Assembly (NCBI GenBank): GCA_013695405.1
Contig: JACDAO010000764.1
Coordinates: forward strand, 1 to 22,454
DNA length: 22,454 bases
Source: Acidobacteriota bacterium
Lineage (GTDB): Bacteria > Acidobacteriota > Vicinamibacteria > Vicinamibacterales > Vicinamibacteraceae
Direction: 5' to 3'
Shown: piece after piece, positions 8,540-15,003 of the stretch
Position numbering within the stretch: position 1 is the stretch's first letter
Layout: the number at the start of each line of letters is the position of its first letter
Notes under the pieces: generated by a model
The model's database searches: none
What the model saw: the letters and a program-made list of their open reading frames with translations, nothing else
Told to the model about the DNA's origin: nothing
Made by a program: the position numbers and the translations under genes

Positions 8540-8887
8540 CTAGACCAGGCCGAGGGGGCCGGCGCGCACGAAGAAGATGATCAGCGAGACCAGCAGCACG
8601 TAGATCACCAGCGACTCGATCAACACCAGACCGAGCAGCAGGACGCCCCGGATCTGGTCGGCCGCACCGGGATTTCGGGCGATCCCTTCGGCGGCGGCGC
8701 TGACCGCCCGGCCCTGGGCCATGGCGCCGAACGCGGCGGCGATGGCCAGCGCGAAGCCGGCGGTGACCACGGCCCACTTCGTGACCAAGGCGGAAACGGC
8801 GGCGCCAGCCGCGTCCTGGGCGTGGACCGGCGACATCAGACCGGCGACCAGCACGAGCGCGAATACGGCACTGAACTTCTTCATCAT
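8540..8887 (-). CDS. atpE: ATP synthase F0 subunit c with N-terminal signal-peptide-like leader
   Basis: This is a 115-residue protein, longer than the usual 70-90. The start at ATG 8887 is supported by GGGAGG 7 nt upstream; a second ATG follows immediately. Residues 1-23 look like a signal peptide: MMKKF, a hydrophobic core, then SPVHA before QD. The c-ring hairpin follows: helix 1 about 36-66, the polar loop ARNPGAADQIRG (70-81), and helix 2 about 82-107. The essential carboxylate is Glu91 in LVLIESLVIY. Compared with the Na+-driven Ilyobacter c subunit, the spacing is identical and the ligand positions Gln32, Glu65, Ser66 and Tyr70 correspond to Gln58, Glu91, Ser92 and Tyr96. The Thr67 position is Leu93. 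The c-ring rotates as ions cross the membrane. The gene follows atpB on the same strand after a 205-nt gap containing a hairpin. Confidence 0.95.
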   Translation of the reverse strand: MMKKFSAVFALVLVAGLMSPVHAQDAAGAAVSALVTKWAVVTAGFALAIAAAFGAMAQGRAVSAAAEGIARNPGAADQIRGVLLLGLVLIESLVIYVLLVSLIIFFVRAGPLGLV

Positions 8888-9048
8888 CAGATTGCCTCCC
8901 TGAGGCGTGTCCTGCATCAACTCGTCGGCATTGCGTCTACACGACCCGTGGGCCGCGGGCGTCGCCTGTGGCGCGCCAGTGGTCGCGTTGCAGACCGGGG
9001 CCCGACGCTTGCCGAGGTCTGCCGACCGGAGTCCAGCCCTGACCGGCA

Positions 9049-9065
9049 CCGGCGATCATCGCCGG
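9049..9065. repeat. Palindromic hairpin between atpB and atpE
   Basis: CCGGCG (9049-9054) and CGCCGG (9060-9065) enclose ATCAT, and the palindromic match extends two bases into the loop. It lies 27 nt downstream of the atpB stop on the minus strand, in the unusually long 205-nt gap before atpE. It could be a partial terminator or an RNA-processing or stability element that sets the high c:a ratio. Function is inferred only from position; the rest of the gap shows no gene. Confidence 0.4.
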
Positions 9066-9092
9066 GCCGGCGCGCGCGGGTCCTGTGGCGGG

Positions 9093-9908
9093 TTACGCCG
9101 CCGCGTGTGCGTGCGCCGGCGAATCGCCGTGCGCGTGGTGGTCGTCATGGTGGGCATCGTCGTGCCCCTGCTCGACGTGCACCGCACCCGCCAGGTAGAT
9201 GATCGTCAGCAGTGCAAAGATGTAGGCCTGCAGCGAGCCGGTGATCACGCCGAGGAACATCATCGGCAGCGGCACCAGGAACGGGACGATGCTGGCCATG
9301 ATCAGGATCACGAGCTCCTCGCCGTAGATGTTGCCGAACAGGCGCAGCGACAGCGACATCACCCGCGAGGCGTGGCTGATCAGCTCGATAGGCGCCATGA
9401 TCGGCGCCACGAACAGCGGCACGCCGGGCGGAATGATGAAGTGCTTGACGTAGGCGACCGGGCCCTGCGCCTTGAAGCCCTGCAGGTGGTAGTAGACCCA
9501 CACCGTCAGCGCGCAGCCGAGGGTGACGTTGATGTTGGCCGTCGGCGACATCAGGCCGGGGATCTTCCCGATCATGTTCGCCAGGAATATGAAGATGAAG
9601 ATCGCGCCGACCACCGGCAGGAACTGCGGGCCCTTCGGCCCGATGTGCTCCTTGAGCAGGCCGGTGAGGAAATTGACGATGTCCTCGAGCACGATCTGCA
9701 GCCGGTTCGGGTTGTCGACGCTGAAAGTCGAGCGCACCAGCAACGAGAAGACGGTGACCAGCACCAGAATCAGCCCGCACATCACCAGGTAGTCGGGAAT
9801 GACCTCCATCCCGGGGGCGTAGGGGATGCCGCGCAGCGAGGCCACGAACGGGCCCAGCAGGCGGTTGACGAACTCGACGATCCAGAGCGTGTGATGAAGA
9901 TTTTCCAT
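9093..9908 (-). CDS. atpB: ATP synthase F0 subunit a with His-rich C-terminal tail
   Basis: This is a 271-residue protein from ATG 9908 (MENLHHTLWIVEF). The longer in-frame ORF upstream overlaps the atpI-like gene and looks non-coding. It is the stator half-channel subunit of F0. The essential Arg is present as Arg189 in SRVMSLSLRLFGNIYGEEL (equivalent to E. coli Arg210), and the conserved Gln of the last helix is Gln227 (GSLQAYIFALLTIIYLAGA). The NMIGKIPG segment of an earlier helix is also typical. The last 28 residues (244-271) form an unusual tail rich in His, Asp and Ala (HHDDHHAHGDSPAHAH) with nine His, which could bind metal or protons; this is not part of the conserved core. The gene lies 43 nt downstream of the atpI-like gene. 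Confidence 0.95.
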   Translation of the reverse strand: MENLHHTLWIVEFVNRLLGPFVASLRGIPYAPGMEVIPDYLVMCGLILVLVTVFSLLVRSTFSVDNPNRLQIVLEDIVNFLTGLLKEHIGPKGPQFLPVVGAIFIFIFLANMIGKIPGLMSPTANINVTLGCALTVWVYYHLQGFKAQGPVAYVKHFIIPPGVPLFVAPIMAPIELISHASRVMSLSLRLFGNIYGEELVILIMASIVPFLVPLPMMFLGVITGSLQAYIFALLTIIYLAGAVHVEQGHDDAHHDDHHAHGDSPAHAHAAA

Positions 9909-9951
9909 GGCAGACCTGGCGGCAGTGCGCGATGTCCGGAGCCCCAGACGG

Positions 9952-10341
9952 TCAGCGAGAGGACCGGACCGCTTCCACCAGCGCGGCGACGACCACCGCG
10001 GAGGCCCCCGCAAGCACGGCCAACGGGGGCAAGCGCAAACGCACAATGATAACGTAGCCGCCCAGCAGTAACAATCCGTGTCGTCCGAGCAGGCTCAGGG
10101 CGAGCCTGGCCGCGGACCTCGGCCGGCGCGGCGGGTATTTCGATGACGACGGGCCGATCGCGAAGACGGCCTGCTTGAGCGACCGATAGCTCAGCGCCGA
10201 GATAAGGGCACCACCGAGCACGCCGCCGCCAGCCCGGGCGCCCCAGATGGCCGTGGCTGCGATCGCGCCGAGCGCCACGACCGCCAGCGCCGTCGACTGG
10301 AGCCGCGCCGCCAGCGCCCGGTCAGGGCTGGGGTGGGCCAA
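9952..10341 (-). CDS. ATP synthase subunit I-like membrane protein
   Basis: This is an approximately 129-residue protein from a TTG at 10341, whose start would overlap the end of atpZ by 20 nt. A TTG at 10386 is an alternative; neither has a good Shine-Dalgarno, so the start is uncertain. It has four hydrophobic stretches in two hairpins: about 15-35 (STALAVVALGAIAATAIWGA), 38-52, 78-100 (ARLALSLLGRHGLLLLGGYV) and 105-124 (PLAVLAGASAVVVAALVEAV), joined by a basic loop. Size, topology and position between atpZ and atpB fit the AtpI / ATP-synt_I family, accessory proteins that assist c-ring assembly. Sequence conservation in this family is low, so the assignment rests mainly on context. Confidence 0.7.
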   Translation of the reverse strand: MAHPSPDRALAARLQSTALAVVALGAIAATAIWGARAGGGVLGGALISALSYRSLKQAVFAIGPSSSKYPPRRPRSAARLALSLLGRHGLLLLGGYVIIVRLRLPPLAVLAGASAVVVAALVEAVRSSR

Positions 10342-10555
10342 GCGCGCGCCGCGTGATCCGGACGACGTTGAGGACCGCCGCGGCAAATCCCAGGAAGAAG
10401 CCGACCATCAGGCCCCATGGGCTGGTCGCAAAGGTGCGGTCGACCCACAGACCGGCGACCGTGCCCAGAACCAGCGCGATCACGAAGGACAGGCCGAGCG
10501 TGCCGAGTTCTCCGACCGTCTGCCAGTACCCTGCGGGGCGCGGCACGAGCACCAT
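10322..10555 (-). CDS. atpZ: AtpZ/AtpI-type F0F1 ATPase accessory protein
   Basis: This is a 77-residue protein from ATG 10555 (MVLVPRPAGYWQTVGELG). It has two membrane helices: LGLSFVIALVLGTVAGLWVD (about 20-39) and GLMVGFFLGFAAAVLNVVRI (about 48-67). The connecting loop RTFATSPWG is typical of the small F0F1-ATPase accessory subunit (AtpZ, often annotated 'AtpI' or putative F0F1-ATPase subunit), which has been linked to Mg2+/Ca2+ handling or c-ring assembly. It is the first gene of the minus-strand order atpZ, atpI-like, atpB, atpE. The next gene overlaps its 3' end. Only a weak GAGG lies upstream, so the start could be somewhat different. Confidence 0.8.
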   Translation of the reverse strand: MVLVPRPAGYWQTVGELGTLGLSFVIALVLGTVAGLWVDRTFATSPWGLMVGFFLGFAAAVLNVVRITRRALGPPQP

Positions 10556-10851
10556 GGTCAGGTCGGCCTCGCCGACGGCCGGAGGCGAGGCGCTGGCGCG
10601 GCGGGACGGGTTGCCGTCGGGGTCGTCGGCGCGGCAGCGACATCCCGCGAGACCGGCGCCAGCGTAGGAGAGGCAGCGACAGAGGGCGACGCGGGCTCCG
10701 GAGCACGCGCCGCGCGACCGGCCAGATGTATCACCGGCGTGGTGACGGCGAGGACGGCACGGTGCGCAGCACGCATGTGGCAAACCAGCGACCGACACGC
10801 AACGCTGGTCGTCCGAAGATCAGCGAAATCCCGCGGGGCCGATGGCCCTCG

Positions 10852-10857
10852 ACTATA
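10852..10857 (-). promoter_or_regulatory. Possible divergent -10 element for the atp genes
   Basis: Read on the minus strand this site is TATAGT, a good -10 hexamer that overlaps the plus-strand TATACT. It would start a minus-strand transcript near 10845 with a leader of about 290 nt before atpZ. There is no visible -35. This is inference from base symmetry only; the true atp promoter may lie closer to atpZ. Confidence 0.25.
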
Positions 10858-10859
10858 CT
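10854..10859 (+). promoter_or_regulatory. -10 element for the VWA-ccsA-hemAC transcription unit
   Basis: TATACT at 10854-10859 lies 36 nt upstream of the ATG at 10896, predicting a short leader that contains a GGAAG Shine-Dalgarno at 10885-10889. It matches the TATACT found in front of typA. No convincing -35 is seen. Confidence 0.5.
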
Positions 10860-10895
10860 CCAGAGGCGGGACCGGACCCGCCACGGAAGCCTCCG

Positions 10896-11789
10896 ATGCG
10901 ACCTGTCTTGACACTCCTGACCGCGACGATCCTGTTGGTGCCGGTCGTGGCTCCCCGTGCCGCCGCCCAGACCCCGCGCCAGCGCACGCTGCACGTCACC
11001 GCCCTGACCGCGTCCGGTGATCCGGCCACCGCGTTGACCCCGGCCGACGTGATCGTCCGCGAAGACGGCGTTGCGCGCGAGGTCGTGAAGGTCACCCCGT
11101 CCGCCACCCCGGTCGACATCGTCCTGCTGATCGACAACAGCGTCGCCGCGACCCGCGCCCTGCAGGACATGAGGCTCGGGCTCGAAGCGTTCGTGACGAC
11201 CTTCGCGGGACCGCACACCATCTCGCTGGTCACCGTCGCGGACCGGCCGACCGTGATTGTCCCGCCGACCACCAGCAAGGCGCAACTGCTGCGCGGCGTG
11301 CAGCGCCTGTTCGTGCAGCCTGGCGCCGGGGCCTACCTGGTGGAAGGGATCCTCGAGCAGTCGACCGCAATCGGCCGGCGCAAGCCGGAACGCAGCGCGA
11401 TCCTGGCTGTCACCAGCTTCGGCGTCGAGTTCAGCGACCGCGGCTATCAGTTCGCGCTCGACGCGCTGGCTGAGTCGGGCGCCAGCCTCTACGTGGTGGA
11501 ACTGCAGGACACCAGCGATGCCGGCGCGCTGAACCAGGGGAGCCGCGACCGCAACGTGGTCATCGACCGCGGCGTCAGCGACACCGGCGGGGCGCGCGAC
11601 CTGCTGATCGCCAACATGTCGCTGCGTGATGCGCTCCAGAAGATGGGCCGCCTGATCACGACCCAGTACGAGGTGGTGTACGGCCGTCCCGAGACGCTGC
11701 TGCCGCCGCGCAAGGTCGACGTCGACTCGGCCCGGCCGGCCTTGAAGATCCGCGGCAACCTGCTGCAGTCCAATCGGGAACGGCGATGA
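10896..11789 (+). CDS. Secreted VWA-domain protein with degenerate MIDAS
   Basis: This is a 297-residue protein. The ATG at 10896 has GGAAG upstream, and the N-terminus is a signal peptide (hydrophobic LTLLTATILLVPVV, then APRAAAQ with cleavage near residue 24). A short beta region ending DVIVREDGVAREVVKV (51-66) parallels the N-terminal part of acidobacterial VWFA-related proteins (TIGR03436-like). The VWA fold starts VDIVLLIDNSVAA. The metal-site motif DxSxS is broken here (DNSVA, residues 80-84), and the later strand reads AVTSFGVEFSD instead of the usual LSDGED, so metal binding is probably lost. It ends with YEVVYGRPE, a segment also recalled in the next protein's YTLGYAS. The stop overlaps the next start (ATGA, 11786-11789), indicating translational coupling. 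Likely a secreted or periplasmic protein-interaction module; partner unknown. Confidence 0.85.
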   Translation: MRPVLTLLTATILLVPVVAPRAAAQTPRQRTLHVTALTASGDPATALTPADVIVREDGVAREVVKVTPSATPVDIVLLIDNSVAATRALQDMRLGLEAFVTTFAGPHTISLVTVADRPTVIVPPTTSKAQLLRGVQRLFVQPGAGAYLVEGILEQSTAIGRRKPERSAILAVTSFGVEFSDRGYQFALDALAESGASLYVVELQDTSDAGALNQGSRDRNVVIDRGVSDTGGARDLLIANMSLRDALQKMGRLITTQYEVVYGRPETLLPPRKVDVDSARPALKIRGNLLQSNRERR

Positions 11790-12826
11790 GGCGGCCGGCG
11801 ACAGGCGCGGTGCTGGCCTGCGGAGCGGCGCTGCTACTGATCGCCGGGCGGGTGTCGAGCCAGACGCCCGTCCCGGCCCCGGCACCCGCAACGGAACCCG
11901 CCCAGCCGCCGGCCGCGCCCGACGCGGCGGCGCCGGCTGACGTCGCGGTGCCGCAGACCCCTGCGCCCGACCAGCCGGCCTTCCGCGCCGGCGTCGACGT
12001 GGTCTCGCTGACCGTCACCGTCACCGAGCGGGAAGGTCGGTTCGTCAACGGCTTGTCGCAGGACGCGTTCTCGGTGTTCGAGGACGGGGTCAAGCAGGAG
12101 TTGATTTTCTTCTCGGGGACCAAGCTGCCGACCGCGCTCGGGCTCCTGGTGGACACCAGCGCCAGCATGAACGAAAAGATGGCGACGGCGCAGCAGGCCG
12201 CGATTGGCTTCGTCGAACGGATGCGTGTCGACGACGTGCTGACGATCGTCGACTTCGACAGTCGTGCCGAGATTCTGCAGGGCTTCACGCGCGATCAGGC
12301 GCTGCTGACCGCCGCCATCAGGCGCACGACGGCGGGCGGCTCGACCTCGCTCTACAACGCGATGTACGTGGCCCTCAACGAGTTCAAGAAGATGCGCGCC
12401 AGCAACACCGACGAAGTGCGTCGGCAGGCCATCGTGGTGCTCTCCGATGGCGAGGACACCTCGAGCCTGGTGCCATTCGAGGAGGTGCTCGAACTGGCCA
12501 AGCGGTCCGAGGTGGCGATCTACACGATCGGGTTGCGCGACGGGGCGCCGCAGCGCAACCGCGGCATCGGCGGCTTCCGCGAGGCCGACTTCGTGCTGAA
12601 GCAGTTTGCCCAGGAAACTGGCGGCAAGGCATTTTTCCCGGACGGCGCCTCGGCGTTGCCGGCAATCTACGGCGAGGTCGCCGACGAACTCGCCGCCCAG
12701 TACACGCTCGGCTACGCCTCGCGCAACACCCGGCGCGACGGACGCTGGCGGCGGGTGGTGGTGCGGGTCGAGCGCCCCAACGCGATTGCCCGCACCAAGC
12801 AGGGCTACTACGGCCCGACCGGGTAG
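11786..12826 (+). CDS. Secreted VWFA-related (TIGR03436-like) protein with intact MIDAS
   Basis: This is a 346-residue protein coupled to the preceding VWA gene by a 4-nt ATGA overlap. It has a signal peptide (MRRPATG, hydrophobic core, cleavage near RVSSQ), then a Pro/Ala-rich linker (about 27-65) and the N-terminal VWFA-related segment VVSLTVTVTEREGRFVNGL...FSVFEDGVKQELIFFSG. The VWA domain (about 115-310) has all MIDAS elements: DTSAS (123-127), Thr187 in GGSTSLYNAMY and Asp221 in VLSDGEDTSS. The C-terminus (AAQYTLGYASRNT, then VVVRVERPN and TKQGYYGPTG) is typical of this family, which is abundant in Acidobacteriota. It should bind divalent metal and a protein ligand outside the cytoplasm. 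The specific role is unknown. A CcsA-type gene follows after 24 nt. Confidence 0.92.
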   Translation: MRRPATGAVLACGAALLLIAGRVSSQTPVPAPAPATEPAQPPAAPDAAAPADVAVPQTPAPDQPAFRAGVDVVSLTVTVTEREGRFVNGLSQDAFSVFEDGVKQELIFFSGTKLPTALGLLVDTSASMNEKMATAQQAAIGFVERMRVDDVLTIVDFDSRAEILQGFTRDQALLTAAIRRTTAGGSTSLYNAMYVALNEFKKMRASNTDEVRRQAIVVLSDGEDTSSLVPFEEVLELAKRSEVAIYTIGLRDGAPQRNRGIGGFREADFVLKQFAQETGGKAFFPDGASALPAIYGEVADELAAQYTLGYASRNTRRDGRWRRVVVRVERPNAIARTKQGYYGPTG

Positions 12827-12850
12827 GTATCGGCAGGTCCTGATCGCTGC

Positions 12851-13672
12851 ATGCCCCTCGCGCTGCTCTACCTGCTCGCCTTCAGTGCCTACGTCTGGCA
12901 CTTCGCCACCCGCCATCCGTTGATTGGCCGGGCGGCCACAGCCACGCTGCTCGGCGCCGTGCTGGTCCACACCTTCCAGCTCGGCATGTACACGATGGAG
13001 CTCGGCCTGCCGCCGATGGCTGGCAGCGCCGGCGCAATCTCGACCTTCGTCTGGATGCTCGCGGTGGCCTACCTGTCGATTGAGGTCACCACCGAGGAGC
13101 GCGCGATCGGCGTGTTCGTGACGCCGCTGCTGGCGGTGCTGCAGGCACTGGTCTCGCGCGGGACGATGCCGACCGACATCCCCGCCTACTTCGCCGGTCC
13201 GTTCGTGGCCCTGCACGTCGGCGCGCTGCTGTTCGCCTACGCCAGCTTCGCCCTGGCCTGCGTGATTGGCATCACCTACATGCTGCTGTTCCGGGAGTTG
13301 AAGACCCGCACGCCCGGGGTCTTCTTCCAGCGGCTGCCGTCGCTGCAGGTGCTCGACCAGATGAACATGCGGGCGGTCACCATCGGCTGGGTGCTGCTGA
13401 CGATCGGACTGGCAGGCGGCGCGCTGTGGCTGCGTGACGCCGGCGTGCAGTCGGCCAACGACCCGCGCGTGCCGATGATGACCGCGACTGACCCGAAGAT
13501 CCTGCTGGCGGCACTGACCTGGGCGATCTACGGGCTGCAACTGGCGTTTCGGCGCTGGGCCAGCCTGACCCCGCGGCGCGCCGCCTGGCTGTCGACCCTG
13601 GGCTTCATCGTGGTGCTGCTCAACTTCCTTCCCGTGGCGTATTTCTTCGCCCGCAGTCACAATTTCGCGTGA
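12851..13672 (+). CDS. CcsA/HemX-type cytochrome c assembly membrane protein
   Basis: This is a 273-residue protein with about eight membrane helices, matching the CcsA/CcmF/HemX superfamily. Conserved His residues sit in VLVHTFQLGM (His40) and in the helix start VALHVGALLFAYASFALACV (His122), followed by the family segment ITYMLLFRELK. In cytochrome c haem lyases a Trp-rich motif (W-G-x-x-W-x-W-D) precedes DPK; here the region reads MMTATDPKILLAALTWAIYG, so the DPK is kept but the Trp residues are missing. That points to a HemX-like role rather than a functional haem lyase. B. subtilis HemX, encoded beside hemA, lowers the level of glutamyl-tRNA reductase. The TGA overlaps the hemA ATG by one base (TGATG), so the two are translationally coupled. 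Confidence 0.85.
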   Translation: MPLALLYLLAFSAYVWHFATRHPLIGRAATATLLGAVLVHTFQLGMYTMELGLPPMAGSAGAISTFVWMLAVAYLSIEVTTEERAIGVFVTPLLAVLQALVSRGTMPTDIPAYFAGPFVALHVGALLFAYASFALACVIGITYMLLFRELKTRTPGVFFQRLPSLQVLDQMNMRAVTIGWVLLTIGLAGGALWLRDAGVQSANDPRVPMMTATDPKILLAALTWAIYGLQLAFRRWASLTPRRAAWLSTLGFIVVLLNFLPVAYFFARSHNFA

Positions 13673-15003
13673 TGCACCTGGTCCTGGTCGGCATCAGTCA
13701 CCACACCGCGCCACTTGCACTGCGCGAGCGCATCGGGATCAGCCGATCGATGGTGCCGGCCGTGCTCGATCGTCTTGCCGGCGAAGGCTGTGACGACGCG
13801 GTGCTGCTCTCGACCTGCAATCGCACGGAGGTCTACGCCTCGACGACCGATGCGCGGCGGACCGGTGAGTGCGTGGTGCAGTGTCTGACCGAGTATCGCG
13901 GCGTCGACCGGCAGTCGCTCGATGCGGCGCTGTACGTGCGCACCGACGCCGACGCCGCTCGCCACCTGTTCCGGGTCGCCGCCGGGCTCGACTCGCTGGT
14001 CGTCGGCGAGCCGGAGATCCTCGGCCAGGTCAAGGACGCGTACAAGACGGCCAGCGACGCCCGCGGCACCGGTGCGCTGATCAACCGTTTGTTCCACGGC
14101 GCGTTCGCGATCGGCAAGCGGGTACGCAGCGAGACCGGGCTGGCCGAAGGCGCCGTGTCGTTGAGCTACGCGGCATTGACCCTGGCGCGCAAGATCTTCG
14201 GCGACCTGTCGACGCGCCACGTGGTGGTCTTCGGCGCCGGCGAGATGGCCCGCCTGTGCGCGATCCACTTCCATGGTCATGTCGCGAGCACCACCATCGC
14301 GACGCGCCGGACCGACCGTGGCGATGCGCTGGCGGTCGAGATTGGCGGCGGCGTGACGCCGTGGGCGTCACGGATGGACGCGTTGCTCGACGCCGACATC
14401 CTGGTCTCGGCCACCGGTGCGACCGACGTCGTGGTGGAACTGGCGGCGATGCGCCGCGTGCTGTCGGCCCGACGCGGCCGGCCGATGTTCGTGATCGATC
14501 TGGCGGTGCCCCGCGACGTCGATCCCGAGGTCGCGAAGCTCGAAGAGGCCTTTCTGTACAACATCGACGACCTGCGCGGCATCGTCGATGAGAACCTGGC
14601 GAAGCGTCAGGATGCGGTGACGCGTGCCGAAGCGCTGGTCAACGACGAGGTCGCCGCCTGGCTGGCCTGGCTGCGCGCGCGCGCCGTCGTCCCGACGGTG
14701 GTGGCGCTGCGCAGCCGCTTCGAACGGGTCCGGCAGGCCGAGCTCGACCGACTGACCCCGAAGCTGACCGGCCTGGGTCCCGAAGCGCGCGCCCGCGTCG
14801 ACGAGATCACCCGCCTGATGGTCGAGAAGCTCTTGCTGACGCCGACCGAACAGCTCAAGGCGATCGACGACCGCGAGACCATGGCGTCGTGCTCGGCGGC
14901 GCTGCGCCGGCTGTTTGCCCTGGACGACGACGGACCGGTGTCGCCGACCGATGCGGCCGCCGCGACGCCCAAGCCGCCCCGGACGCCCGGAGAGGAGTCG
15001 TGA
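13672..15003 (+). CDS. hemA: Glutamyl-tRNA reductase
   Basis: This is a 443-residue protein, a normal length. The ATG at 13672 (TGATG overlap) is preferred to the GTG one codon earlier. The enzyme reduces glutamyl-tRNA(Glu) to glutamate-1-semialdehyde with NADPH, the first committed and usually rate-limiting step of the C5 tetrapyrrole pathway. Motifs in order are VGISHHTAPLALRERI (6-21), catalytic Cys49 in LSTCNRTEVYA, the GLDSLVVGEPEILGQVKDAY segment (about 104-123), a Rossmann motif VVVFGAGEMARLCA, and the C-terminal dimerisation helices (about 320-410, RSRFERVRQAELDRL). The catalytic, NADPH-binding and dimerisation regions are complete. It is second in the ccsA-hemA-hemC run, overlapping the next gene by 4 nt. 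Confidence 0.97.
   Translation: MHLVLVGISHHTAPLALRERIGISRSMVPAVLDRLAGEGCDDAVLLSTCNRTEVYASTTDARRTGECVVQCLTEYRGVDRQSLDAALYVRTDADAARHLFRVAAGLDSLVVGEPEILGQVKDAYKTASDARGTGALINRLFHGAFAIGKRVRSETGLAEGAVSLSYAALTLARKIFGDLSTRHVVVFGAGEMARLCAIHFHGHVASTTIATRRTDRGDALAVEIGGGVTPWASRMDALLDADILVSATGATDVVVELAAMRRVLSARRGRPMFVIDLAVPRDVDPEVAKLEEAFLYNIDDLRGIVDENLAKRQDAVTRAEALVNDEVAAWLAWLRARAVVPTVVALRSRFERVRQAELDRLTPKLTGLGPEARARVDEITRLMVEKLLLTPTEQLKAIDDRETMASCSAALRRLFALDDDGPVSPTDAAAATPKPPRTPGEES

Larger units (their letters stand above)
10556..10895. other. Divergent intergenic region between atpZ and the VWA gene
   Basis: This 340-nt gap separates divergent transcription units. It holds a clear plus-strand -10 element near its right edge and a possible overlapping minus-strand -10 (see the adjacent promoter entries). 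A Pro/Ala-rich minus-strand ORF (start 10776, stop 10558, two bases before the atpZ ATG) is present but has no conserved features and is probably composition-driven. I see no RNA gene or strong terminator. Confidence 0.5.

Noticed and set aside
10558..10776. 72-codon minus-strand ORF ending two bases before the atpZ ATG, a possible leader peptide
   Set aside because: Ala/Pro/Arg-rich sequence without conserved pattern or Shine-Dalgarno; its position is suggestive but not enough to call a gene.
11834..13660. 608-codon minus-strand open frame opposite the second VWA gene and ccsA
   Set aside because: Low-complexity Arg/Gly/His/Gln composition, no domain, and it spans two genes with clear family motifs on the other strand.
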